From: Prorocentrum cordatum
Taxonomy: Eukaryota > Sar > Dinophyceae > Prorocentrales > Prorocentraceae
Length of the DNA: 25,540 nt
Direction: 5' to 3'
Assembly: GCA_963575745.1 (NCBI GenBank)
Contig: CAUYUJ010016705.1
Span: 64,218 to 89,757 of the forward strand
Under the pieces are notes generated by a model. That model made no database searches. It was not told where the DNA came from and was given only the letters and a program-made list of their open reading frames with translations. Positions 1 through 8,252 of this stretch are shown piece after piece (within the stretch, counting starts at the first letter, position 1; the number at the start of each line of letters is the position of its first letter). Made by a program: the position numbers and the translations under genes.

Positions 1-479
1 TCTCGCTGAGTAGTGAAAGAGTCTGCTGCCACTACTCGGCCTGCACGAACTCGCCTCAGCCCTGTCGCTGATGACGTTGGCTCACGCGGTCTCGCCTTTC
101 TCACACGGTCGACCCCTCAGCGCTGTAGCTGATGATGTCGACCCATTCCTCGCTTCTCGCATTGGCAACGCCTGCTGCCATTGCTCGCCTTTTTCGCCTG
201 GGCAGTGCCTGCTGCTACTGCCCGTTTTTGCACGCGAGCTGACTCCATCGGTGTACGGTCGGACCGAGACATATGATCGAGGTCTGCGCGTGTTCTTCGC
301 GTCTGGTGGATGTTCTTGCGCATCCTGTGGAGGGCACCCTTGGATGCGGAGGGTCTCATGTTCTTGAAGGATGTTCTTCTGTCCTAGGTCCGAAAGTAGC
401 TGATGGTGCTTGTCTCCCGCACCTGCGCTCCCGTGGTGACAGAGGATGCTGCCACCGCTCGTCCTTTCTCTCAGTGGCA
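1..479. repeat. Non-coding repeat block, left copy
   Basis: No convincing gene. Short diverged modules recur here, for example 'CTGTAGCTGATGATGTCG' near 123 and a similar 'CTGTCGCTGATGACGTTGG' near 62, and several 'CTGCCA..GCTCG' pieces. The part at about 251-395 (from 'CGGTCGGACCGAG' to 'TAGGTCCGA') is matched in direct orientation by about 1640-1815, with 'GGAGGGTCTCATGTTCTT' shared exactly. Open frames here are short, overlap on both strands and have no domain signal. Confidence 0.6.
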
Positions 480-770
480 ATATAGTCACCAACGAAAAGT
501 TAGCACAATATCGATCCAGCCTGTGCTATCTCTGAGAATGCGCCACCCATCTCCCCGGGGGAACTTTTTCTGGGCCAAAACGTCGATAACAGGCCGCTTT
601 TCGAAATTACAACCCGAAATTTCACGAGCCAATTGCGCGTACAGTTTCAGAAAACCAATAATACATCGAGTTTTTTACTTTTTTTTGGCATGCACTCGCA
701 GTGGAGAGGGCGTTTGATACGATATTTTACGCGTCGGCATTCGCGTCGGGTGACACCGGGCGCCTCAGGA

Positions 771-930
771 GGGAGTAGATAGCACGCCCTGGGCAGGAGG
801 AGGCGAGGGAGGGAGGGGAGGAGGGAGTAGATAGCACGCCCTGGGAAGGAGGAGGCGAGGGAGGGGAGGAGGGAGTAGATAGCACGCCCTGGGAAGGAGG
901 AGGCGAGGGAGGGAGGGGGGAGGGAGGGAA
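771..930. repeat. G/A-rich tandem repeat, about 50-bp unit, three copies
   Basis: Three units begin with GGGAGTAGATAGCACGCCCT at 771, 823 and 871 and continue into GGAGGAGGCGAGGGAGG. Unit length varies from 48 to 52 bp. It lies inside the inverted-repeat element, and each unit carries an ATAGCAC word like the element's subterminal motif. Confidence 0.8.
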
Positions 931-951
931 GGCTGGGACCCCTATGGGCGT

Positions 952-982
<31 letters not shown>

Positions 983-1097
983 CCCGCCGCCGTCGCCGTC
1001 GACTGGAAAAGCGAACCCCCGGTTCCCAGCCCCTGTTTCCGGCCGCCTGGACCGCAGGAATGTGAAATATTTGCCATTGTGCAAGATATGCGCCAAG

Positions 1098-1450
1098 CGC
1101 GAGTAGGTGCCCCGCCCGTTCAGGGGGGGGCCAACCTTCTAAATGGCAGAGAGTAGGTGCCCCGCCTGTTCACAGGGGGCCTGCCTGTGCCATGCCGCAG
1201 CTTGGAAGAACGCATTCCTCCTCCTCCTCCTGCTCCTCCTTCTCTGCCTCGGATGCCCAGGAAGTGGGAGGAGAGGAGAGGAGAGGAGGACGATGTGGGA
1301 GAGGAACGGAAAATGAGGAGGAGGAGAAGGGTTCGAAGGGGTAGAGATCCAGCCCTAGCTGCACCCCACCCCGCGAAAAGTAGTTAGCACAAGTGTTCCA
1401 ACCCGCGAAAAGTAGTTAGCACAAGTGTTCCAAGGAGTAGTTAGCACACG
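1098..1450. repeat. Two short tandem duplications inside the element
   Basis: GAGTAGGTGCCCCGCC followed by GTTCA and a G-run occurs near 1101 and again near 1150. A separate 31-bp unit starting CCCGCGAAAAGTAGTTAGC is repeated at about 1371 and 1402, with a shortened GTAGTTAGCAC piece near 1436. Between the two, 1200-1340 is purine-rich low-complexity DNA with no supported gene. Confidence 0.75.
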
Positions 1451-1589
1451 CTGGCCTGGATCCATTCCGCAACGCCCAAAGAGGTAGGATTTTCAGGCCC
1501 AAGAGGGCACCGAAGAAGATAGCACAGTTACCAGGCGGTGCTAACTTTTCCTTGGAATGCTCGTGCTAACTTTTCGTTGGTGACTATAT

Positions 1590-1830
1590 GAGCTGCCACT
1601 GCTCTCTTTCTCGCACGATTCGATCCCAGCGCTGTAGCTCACGGTCGGACCGAGGTATCAGATCGAGGTCGGTTCGGGGAGGGTACCCCAATGTTCTTCG
1701 TGTTTGTTGGATGCTCTTGTGCATCCCGGGGGGAGGGCACCCTCGAATGTTCTTCGGTTTGGCCGGCGGAGGGTCTCATGTTCTTTGAGGATGTTATTCT
1801 GCCGTAGGTCCGACCGTATGACCTGCCCGC
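1590..1830. repeat. Non-coding repeat block, right copy
   Basis: This is the partner of the block at about 251-395. CGGTCGGACCGAG, GTTCTTCG, TTGGATG.TCTTG.GCATCC, GGAGGGCACCCT, GGAGGGTCTCATGTTCTT and TAGGTCCGA recur in the same order and orientation, with some extra bases here. The inverted-repeat element sits between the copies. No gene is supported. Confidence 0.65.
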
Positions 1831-1929
1831 GCGGCGTCACCCCAGCAACACTAGCTGGTGGAGCGGATTTCAGCTTTGTAGTTGGCCTGCGCTTCTGCAG
1901 CAACGAACCGGCGGCTGGCGCCATGGCTC

Positions 1930-2340
1930 GTCAGGAGGTGGGGGAGGGCGAGTGGGGGGGGGGGAGGACGAGGAGGAAGAGGGGGAGAAGGAGGAGGAGG
2001 ATGAGGAGGAAGAGGAAGATGATGAGGATGAGGATGAGGATGAGGATGAGGATGAGGAGGAGGAGGAGGAGGAGGAGGAGGAGGAGGAGAAGATGGAAAT
2101 GGCAGAGGGGCACAGGAGGCGGGTGCCGCTCCTGGCTCCTTGCATACCGCGTGGTAGCTGACGGCGCAGGGCACACGCCCGTGCGTGATGCCGACCCTCT
2201 TGACGTTGGCGAGGTGCTTCGCGACCGCAGTGCCACCTCGAGGTTGGCGGTCCCACCGCCCGCGCGCGCCCCCGCAGGCCCGGGCGGCTCGGACGCGAAA
2301 TGGCTGGAGGAGGAGAAGGAGGAGGAGGGAGGAGGATGAG
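1930..2340. repeat. Purine-rich low-complexity tract with (GAGGAT)n
   Basis: GGAGGA and GATGAG repeats fill about 1935-2100 and return at 2300-2340. All three frames stay open because the composition almost lacks stop codons, giving poly-Glu, poly-Arg or poly-Ser peptides that are not credible proteins. The section 2110-2300 is GC-rich unique sequence in which I see no gene. Confidence 0.75.
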
Positions 2341-2717
2341 GAGATAGGGTGGATGATGATGTTGGTGATGATGCTGATGATGGTGGTGATGATGCTGCTG
2401 CTGATGATGACACTGATGATGATGATGCTGATGATGATGATGACGATGATGATGACGATGCTGATGATGATGATGACGATGATGATGATGATGATGGTGG
2501 TGACGACGATGATGATGCTGATGATGATGCTGATGATGGTGACGACGATGATGATGCTGATGATGCTGCTGATGATGATGCTGGTGATGCTGCTGCTGCT
2601 GATGATGATGATGACGACGACGATGATGATGATGATGGTGGTGATGATGATGATGATGGTGACGACGATGATGATGCTGATGATGATGCTGATGATGATG
2701 CTGGTGCTGCTGCTGCC

Positions 2718-2754
<37 letters not shown>

Positions 2755-2761
2755 GTGATGG

Positions 2762-2796
<35 letters not shown>

Positions 2797-2940
2797 GTGA
2801 CGACGATGATGATGCTGATGATGATGCTGATAATGATGCTGATGATGCTGCTGCTGATGATTTTGATGCTGCTGCTGATGATGCTGCTGATGATGCTGAT
2901 GATGATGACGATGATGATGATGACGATGATGATGATGATG
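2341..2940. repeat. Interrupted GAT/GCT trinucleotide repeat, 600 bp
   Basis: The tract is almost wholly GAT triplets with interspersed GCT, GAC and GGT, running unbroken to the assembly gap. It reads as poly-Asp or poly-Met depending on frame; these are composition artefacts. The true array is probably longer, since assembly stopped inside it. Confidence 0.9.
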
Positions 2941-3040
2941 NNNNNNNNNNNNNNNNNNNNNNNNNNNNNNNNNNNNNNNNNNNNNNNNNNNNNNNNNNNN
3001 NNNNNNNNNNNNNNNNNNNNNNNNNNNNNNNNNNNNNNNN
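2941..3040. other. Assembly gap of 100 N
   Basis: Exactly 100 unknown bases, the usual size of a scaffold placeholder, so the real distance is not known. The left edge is a triplet repeat and the right edge is the dispersed CCTGAAGGCCCT repeat. Confidence 0.97.
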
Positions 3041-3140
3041 CCTGAAGGCCCTGCGTAGTTAGTAACAGTTAGCGGAACTTCTAATTGTTATGAACGGAGT
3101 TATAACTAGTTAGGTTTGGCAAGTTTGAAGCTGTTTTTTA
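3041..3140 (-). repeat. Dispersed repeat fragment related to 19207-19396
   Basis: Read on the minus strand, this segment ends ...GCTAACTGTTACTAAC then AGGGCCTTCAGG. The plus strand near 19360-19396 reads GCTAACAATTAGTAAG then AGGGCCTTCAGG, and both have TTATAAC and ACCTA-type words upstream. The similarity is imperfect but ordered, so I treat them as two members of one family in opposite orientation. From 3140 to 3283 I see nothing beyond T-rich unique sequence. Confidence 0.5.
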
Positions 3141-4772
3141 ATGTTTATGTTATGTTTTTGCATCTCATGTAGTTGGAAATTGGGGCATCATGATTGGGCG
3201 CTTCGTCGATTTGGATCTGCTCAGGGGCCTTCAGATGTTTTTTATCGTCCTGGGGCAAACGCGACGGTCCGCAGCGCATCATGTTAGCAACATCGCGATT
3301 TGGATTCTACTGGCCAAATGCACGTGATGTCGTTCTCTATTTTCCTGTAAATCACAGGAGCTTTCAGCGAGGTCAGAGGCATCAGAACAGGGTCTGTATC
3401 ATCTAAAAAGATGTGTCTGGAAAAACCTTCAGCGGCGATCACATGCTTAGTTGCAAGCTGCTGGACAAGCACCTGCGACTCGCCATCGTCGCATTTCACG
3501 TGAAACCACACTTGCATTGCTGCATGCATCCCGCCCGGCCCCAGAAGTACGATATCACCGCGCTTGATGCGGCCGAAATCTGTCATGGCTTCGATGCTGG
3601 AGACGGCTGTCTGCGTCCCAGGGCACATGCGTTTCAACGCATTCAGCAGCTTCTGTGTTGCTTTCGTTGGGTCGACTAAGCCAGGTGAAACACGCATGGT
3701 CTTTAAATCGCGCGCGTGCTGCGCAGTGAGTTGGACCATGAGAGCCTTCTCTGGCCCCTTCTTGCACATGTGGTCTTTGGCGAAACGTTTTACGTTTTTG
3801 TGCTTGCGTTCCTGGACAAAGCAACTGAGCGACCCATGTTTTTCAAACATTTCTGGCAAATGTGTTGCCATATGGTGCTCATACACCCAATAGCTTTCAC
3901 CATATGCGTCCTGATGGCACCGAAGATGTTTCACTATCGCTGACTCTATCTGCGCGGTCGTGACTGGAAGCCGCCGCGCCGCCGTGATGATCATGTCAAC
4001 GGCATCTTGCAATGCCAGCATACTTGCGATCTGGGGGGCCACTTGATCCGATGAAGGATGCATGGCAATTACTTGTCGAATATACCTGCACAAAACAGGC
4101 AACGCAGAGATCTCTTCTGAGGCACTTGCTTGGAGCTCACCAGTCTCCCATACAGTTGCGGCTGAGTGGTGTTTACTCGGCCACGTCCACTTCGTGAAAT
4201 ACTCATGCAACTCCATTGTATCACACAAACACTTGAACTGCGCATGCCCTAAAAGTGCTTTTACTTCTCTGTCGAATATACCAGACACAAAATAAATATG
4301 CATCCAGTCAAAGCAAATGAATGACGCAGGGAGATATCGCAAACCTGGGTCCAGCGCTATGTGTTCGGGGTGGAAGTTCCATCCTTTGTGCTGTGTGATG
4401 GTCGTGTACTGCCCCTCTGAAAACTCCCCCCGCTGATATCTATCCCAATCGGGCCGAAGTCGTTCCAGGATCGCGATGATTGTCGCGTCATCGTTTCTGC
4501 GTATCTTTGACGCATCAAAGCACGCGTCTGTCACAAAGAAACCAGATACATCATATGTCAAATAATCAAACTTTCTATTCAAGACGTTGCGACATAACGC
4601 ACAGGGTTTGGAACCCGCGTGCCCTTTGTTCATGTGTAGTTCCCGCAATGCCTCTTCGCCCCCTATGACGCACGACAGCTTCGCGACGATCGTCGCGTGC
4701 GACGTTGCGTCGCCGTTCTCTGACACGTCTAATGTAACACCGCTCGTCTCAAAATTGAAACCACCAGCAGAA

Positions 4773-4794
4773 TTTTTTTTTTTTAAAAAAAAAA
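4773..4794. repeat. T12-A10 homopolymer pair inside the coding frame
   Basis: Twelve T followed by ten A, self-complementary over 20 bp, sit inside the transposase-like frame, where they encode the FFLKKK part. The frame is kept on both sides. Such a run is prone to slippage in vivo and in sequencing. Confidence 0.85.
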
Positions 4795-5347
4795 CTTCTT
4801 TGAGGGTCATCTTGATGCACTGCCCGATGCCACCTGGGATGCTTTTTATTGTTGCGCACCGCGCAGTGCTAAGCGTGAACCACGCATCTTCGTTACCCAA
4901 GGACTCGTCGAACTCAGCGAACGACCAGTAAACAGCATCACCCCCCCGATAATCTTTCCCCTTCGCCAGGGGGTCTCGCGGTGAAATACTATCGAAATAT
5001 AAAATGATGTGCCACGGCGACGCCAAGCTGCATGGGTGCTCCTGAAGTGAGCGGCGAAACATCTCCAAGACTGGAGCGCTAGCCTTGCAGCAGGAATACA
5101 AAAATGGCCCAGGACAGCACACCCAGTTCTCGAAAGTTCTACCACTGACTAAAGGCGTGTCTATGCAACGCAAGACGTTCCCATATGCGTTCGACTCTTT
5201 GGCAATGATGGTTTCGTTTGCCCTGTATTGTGAGCTCCGTGAAATATTGTCGGGCAACCCATGGTCTCGCACATATTTTAGGACACCCGACAGAGCACGC
5301 TGTGACAGGTATGAGCCCCTGTGGAGCTCCACCAGCGCCTCATCCGC

Positions 5348-5350
5348 CTA
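5348..5350 (-). other. In-frame TAG after nine codons of the transposase-like gene
   Basis: After the relic leader and ATG the frame reads MAASAARKR, then TAG, then ADEALVELHRG and on without a stop for the rest of the protein. One base change separates the stop from a sense codon such as CAG. The next in-frame ATG lies some 90 codons into the protein, so re-initiation would lose the N-terminal part. Confidence 0.9.
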
Positions 5351-5380
5351 GCGTTTCCTGGCGGCGGACGCGGCCATGGT

Positions 5381-5400
5381 TTCAGCCCAAATGGCTACAG
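5381..5400 (-). other. Relic dinoflagellate spliced leader (DinoSL)
   Basis: Minus strand CTGTAGCCATTTGGGCTGAA compared with the conserved leader (CCGTAGCC, ATTTTGGCTCAAG): it keeps GTAGCCATTT and GGCT, with T to G in the T-run and a change at the 3' end. It stands three bases before the ATG at 5377. Leader relics embedded in genomic DNA show that a trans-spliced mRNA was copied back into the genome. Confidence 0.8.
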
Positions 5401-5818
5401 ACTCGATAACGATGCCAATGCGCATCATAGGATGCATGCGTCGCGTTATGGTAGGGGCACGCTGCATGATGCATCTGAATGCAGCGAGGCGGTAGAACAC
5501 AACAGAAGTGCACGTTGCATATCGATGCATCTGGCATGATACGACGTCGCATCAGAAGGACATGTAGGTGCATAGTGATGCATACGAAGTGCGACGGTAG
5601 CTCGCAAGAGAAAGGAGTGTTGCATATTGATGCATGCGACTTGCGATGAAAAGATCGCAACAGACTTGTGTTTTAGACATCATGGTGCAACGTCATACAA
5701 GCAAGAGAGAGTTCGTCGATGTGGCGCCGCCCACCGCCGCGCTGCAGCTGCGATGCGAGCCCCCAGCCCTGCTGGTCCTCAACAACCCCCTGGTCCTCCC
5801 CCTCCCCGCGTCGAGCAC
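5401..5818. repeat. Intergenic spacer with diverged ATGCAT-containing repeats
   Basis: Four GATGCAT or TGATGCAT words occur between 5466 and 5635. Two about 50-bp segments are similar: 5488-5540 (GCGGTAGAACACAACAGAAG, then GTTGCATATCGATGCAT) and 5593-5640 (ACGGTAGCTCGCAAGAGAAA, then GTTGCATATTGATGCAT). The rest, 5650-5818, is plain GC-rich sequence. No gene is supported. Confidence 0.6.
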
Positions 5819-7214
5819 CTAACACTTGGCGTCGATCCACGCCAGCGCCGCGCTCCAAGCCTCAATGCGATTCATCGTCGCATTGCGGTCGAAGCGGACG
5901 CGGCGATCTGCCCTCCCCACAACGGCCCTGGACACCTTCTGTGAAGGCTTGTAGATCACGTAGCCGCACCTGTACGGCGCGTTGCACTCGCACGTCGGCG
6001 GCTTGGGCAGCACGGCGGGCTTCTGCGGGTCGCCGCATGGCAGGGGGCCGCGCCTTCTTCATTGGCACAGCCCCCTCGGCGTCTTCGACGCCTGCCCCGC
6101 CCTCGGCGTCACCGACGCCTTCGCCAGCCGCGGAGGGGCGCTTCCTCGCCTTGGCGGCGTTGGCCTTCTTGGCGAGGAGCGCCCTGAGCTTCTCCTCCTC
6201 GTCGGCCAGGTCTGGCTCGGGCCCCTCATCGCGCGGCTCCTCGCGCGGCTCCTCGCGCGGCGGGAGCTTCGGCCCCTGCTGCGGCTCCTCGCGCGGCGGG
6301 AGCGTTGGCTTCGGGGGCTCCAGCTCCACGCGCGGCTGCGCAGGCGGCTCGGGCGGCCTGGGAGCCGCGGCCGCCGAGTTGGCGAAGAGCGCCGCGCACA
6401 GCGGTGCACCGAACAGGGCCTGCATGACTTGCAACTGCCCTCCAGCCGTAGGGTCTGGGGCTGTCATTGGGGGTGCTGCAGCTGCAGGCGAGGTCTTCGC
6501 CGCGTAGCGCCTGCTCGACTTCCTCACGTAGTCTGGCGCGTCCGTCTGGATCTCCTCCAAGGCGGGCCCCTCGCCCTTGTAAGCTGATTTCCACCGCGGC
6601 TCCGCCGACATGTCCCCGATGTGGTCGAAGTTCCACACCGTGGCGTACCCAAGCGTGGACCAACCCTTGCACGTGATGGCCTTGGAGATGGCACCATTCA
6701 CCTCTCCGAGGAGCCTGAGCCAATCGCCCCCATGCCCCTTGCCGCTGCCCCACGCCACGAGCGCGGCCACCTTGCCCTTGGAGCTCTCGGAGAGCGTGTG
6801 GGCGCCGATCAGCTTGCACCGAGCGGCGACCAGGCGTATGCACGCCTTCTCACTCAGGTCGCCGCTCTTCAGCGATTTGATATCGCTCGCCGTGAAGACC
6901 CTCGATGCAATGCTAATCTCTTGCCATTGCTTGGATCCGCCTGGCATTGACAACATGCCTGTCTTGGTCCCGACGCTCTGGCACAAGCGTGCGATGTTCT
7001 CTTGAGTCCAAGTGTTCAGCGAGTACTCCCTGATTGTTTTCACCAAGGCTGTCGCCTCGTCAGTACTGATCTGTGACAGGTTGTTGATATTCATGAGGAG
7101 GCTGTCGTACTGGTGCTGGGCCACGGCTGATGGGCACAGGCCACATGCGATTTGTGTCGATACCCACTCTGACATGTGCTGCAGTTCCGCGCGGAGGTTC
7201 GGAACCGTCGTCAT
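5819..7214 (-). CDS. Unknown protein with Pro/Glu-rich linker; frame break near the C-terminus
   Basis: ATG at 7214 opens 'MTTVPNLRAELQHM' and a well-composed N-terminal region of about 240 residues, including 'GSKQWQEISIASRVF' and 'GKVAALVAWGSGKGHGGDW', that I do not recognise. It continues into a low-complexity Ala/Pro/Glu linker with PPREEP repeats and a basic 'PMKKARP' that could be a nuclear localisation signal. Between about 6060 and 6015 the likely coding frame changes: the initial frame runs on to 5862 as an Arg-rich peptide, while another frame gives 'CECNAPYRCGYVIYKP' and 'AVVGRADRRVRFDR' and stops at 5819. The latter looks like a real C-terminal domain. The span leaves one extra base (1396 nt), fitting one indel. 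The gene follows a DinoSL relic and lies in tandem with the transposase-like gene downstream. Function unknown. Confidence 0.6.
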
Positions 7215-7234
7215 ATGACGACAGTTCCGAACCT
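7195..7234. repeat. Perfectly centred inverted repeat over the start codon
   Basis: Arms 7195-7214 and 7215-7234 match at 19 of 20 positions and abut with no spacer at CAT/ATG. The minus strand begins the gene (MTTVPNLRA), and the plus strand from 7215 also reads ATG ACG ACA GTT CCG AAC and so encodes the same peptide. Similarity continues a few bases beyond each arm. Confidence 0.9.
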
Positions 7235-7310
7235 TCGCGCCTCGCGCCTCGCGATAGGTCGCGCCTCGCGAAGGATCGCGCCTCGCGATAGATCGCGATC
7301 GATCGCGATC
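7235..7310. repeat. TCGCGA-rich leader repeats
   Basis: Repeated CGCGCCTCGCG and TCGCGATCGA words fill the space between the inverted start repeat and the leader relic. On the minus strand this would be the 5' leader of the 7214 gene. Many words are self-complementary. Confidence 0.7.
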
Positions 7311-7331
7311 GAGCCCAAATGGCTATGCGAC
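7311..7331 (-). other. Relic dinoflagellate spliced leader (DinoSL), second copy
   Basis: Minus strand GCATAGCCATTTGGGCTCGA retains TAGCCATTT and GGCTC of the leader, with the same T to G change seen at 5381-5400. It lies about 97 bases upstream of the ATG at 7214, as expected for a leader at the 5' end of a retroposed mRNA. Confidence 0.75.
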
Positions 7332-7334
7332 GCG

Positions 7335-8252
7335 GGCCTGTGTGATCTATATTCGAAACGAGAACCCGACACCAACTGAGCCAACTTGCAATGCCCCACG
7401 CATCGAAGATTGGTGTCGGATGGCAGTGCGAGTCTACCACCTGCAACGGGTTGCATGCATCTTGGCATAAATAGAACCGACGCGTATATGGCGATGTAAG
7501 TGTTGCCGCGTCGCGTATCCCCGCCAGCCCATCCGACTCGAACGAAGAGCGCAGACCACCTGCAGTTGTTATCATCATATGTCTCATCATCATTTTCGTT
7601 AAGTGCGCGCGCGCTGATGCCGATGGGGCGGTCCAAGACATCACTCACAGAACTGGCGTTCTGGATTTAACCTCACCAGTCGGGAGCATCCCAAAGTCGC
7701 GATCCTCCGTATCCTCCTCCTCTTCCGCCTCATCCTCCTCATCTTCCCCTCCCCATCCCTCTCCTCCTCCCCGTTGTGGCCTTGGGGCTCTATATGTGGT
7801 TCCTCTTGGGGTTTTGGTGCTGCGTCATCCTACAGATATCGTGAGGCGTCGGATGATCCTATGACGCGAAAAGGCGGAAACGCATAGCACCAATGCCATT
7901 CAGAGTGCGAAGCAGTTGTGAGGGAGCGATGGGGGGGGGGGGCACGGCTTAGTAGCGTAGTAGGATGGGCAAGAGCATCAGCACCAGCAGCAACAGGAGG
8001 ACAACGACGAGGAGGGACGAAGAGGGAATGATGCGATGGGGAGGACGAGGATGGGGATGAGGATGCGGATGGGGAGGGAGGGGGGAGGAGGAGGCGGAGG
8101 AGGAGGGAGGAGGAGGAGAAGGGGGAAGATGAGGAGGAGGACGAGGCACCTGCGCTATCATGCCGACATTATCATCCCAGACTCATCTTGCATTGATGCA
8201 TGCAGGTTTTTTTCTCTGACCCCTCCACCCGTCGTCCGTCGCCCCCACGCCC
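7335..8252. other. Intergenic region, no gene seen
   Basis: Unique sequence to about 7690. A CT-rich stretch (7700-7780) follows, then a foldback: TTGGTGCT near 7815 pairs with AGCACCAA near 7886, and GCGTCAT near 7825 with ATGACGC near 7861. A purine-rich tract (7975-8150) holds GAGGAGG and GGATGCGGATGG repeats. The longest open frame (7648-7211, minus) runs through the leader relic and start palindrome, so I do not call it. Confidence 0.6.

Larger units (their letters stand above)
480..1589. mobile_element. Non-autonomous DNA transposon with 27-bp terminal inverted repeats
   Basis: The first 27 bases (480-506, beginning ATATAGTCACC and ending GTTAGCAC) are the exact reverse complement of 1563-1589. 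Subterminal copies of the inner motif recur in both orientations: GTTAGCAC or GATAGCAC-like words lie near 523, 778, 830, 878, 1385, 1416, 1443, 1519 and 1541. Arrayed subterminal motifs are typical of transposase-binding regions in DNA transposons. No transposase ORF lies inside, so the element would depend on a protein supplied elsewhere. If the ends are read as TAGTCACC, the flanking base pairs are TA on both sides, as in a TA target duplication, but this is ambiguous because the repeat itself continues outward. The interior is mostly G-rich tandem repeats. Confidence 0.7.
3284..5377 (-). pseudogene. TNP2/CACTA-like transposase relative, retroposed copy with in-frame TAG
   Basis: A long minus-strand frame (ATG at 5377, stop at 3284, about 697 codons) interrupted only by TAG at 5350-5348, the tenth codon; the next 682 codons are open. 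Sequence traits resemble the plant TNP2/Transposase_21 family. There is an early 'ILYFDSISPRDPL' segment, a CALC cysteine pair (about residue 259 from the ATG), 'CFDWMHIY' (about residue 357) comparable to the family's D-x-M-H motif, and 'HLPEMFEKHG...VQERKHKNVKR' (about residues 506-530) like the region before the family's conserved E/R block. The likely catalytic acids are the Asp in YFDS, the Asp in FDWMH and the Glu in QERKH; this is inference. The start ACCATGG lies directly after a DinoSL relic, so the copy came from an mRNA. The TAG may be a real disabling mutation or a base error. An unassigned dinoflagellate family is the alternative. Confidence 0.6.

Noticed and set aside
559-590. 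Leader-like GTTTTGGCCCAG on the minus strand
   Set aside because: Only a short core resembles the spliced leader, the AGCCA part is missing and no gene follows.
2185-3062. Poly-Met and poly-Asp open frames through the triplet tract and the gap
   Set aside because: They are the direct result of GAT/ATG triplets lacking stops and run through unknown bases; no protein-like sequence.
7211-7648. 145-codon minus-strand frame upstream of the 7214 gene
   Set aside because: It runs through the leader relic, TCGCGA repeats and the start palindrome, with no conserved-looking segment.
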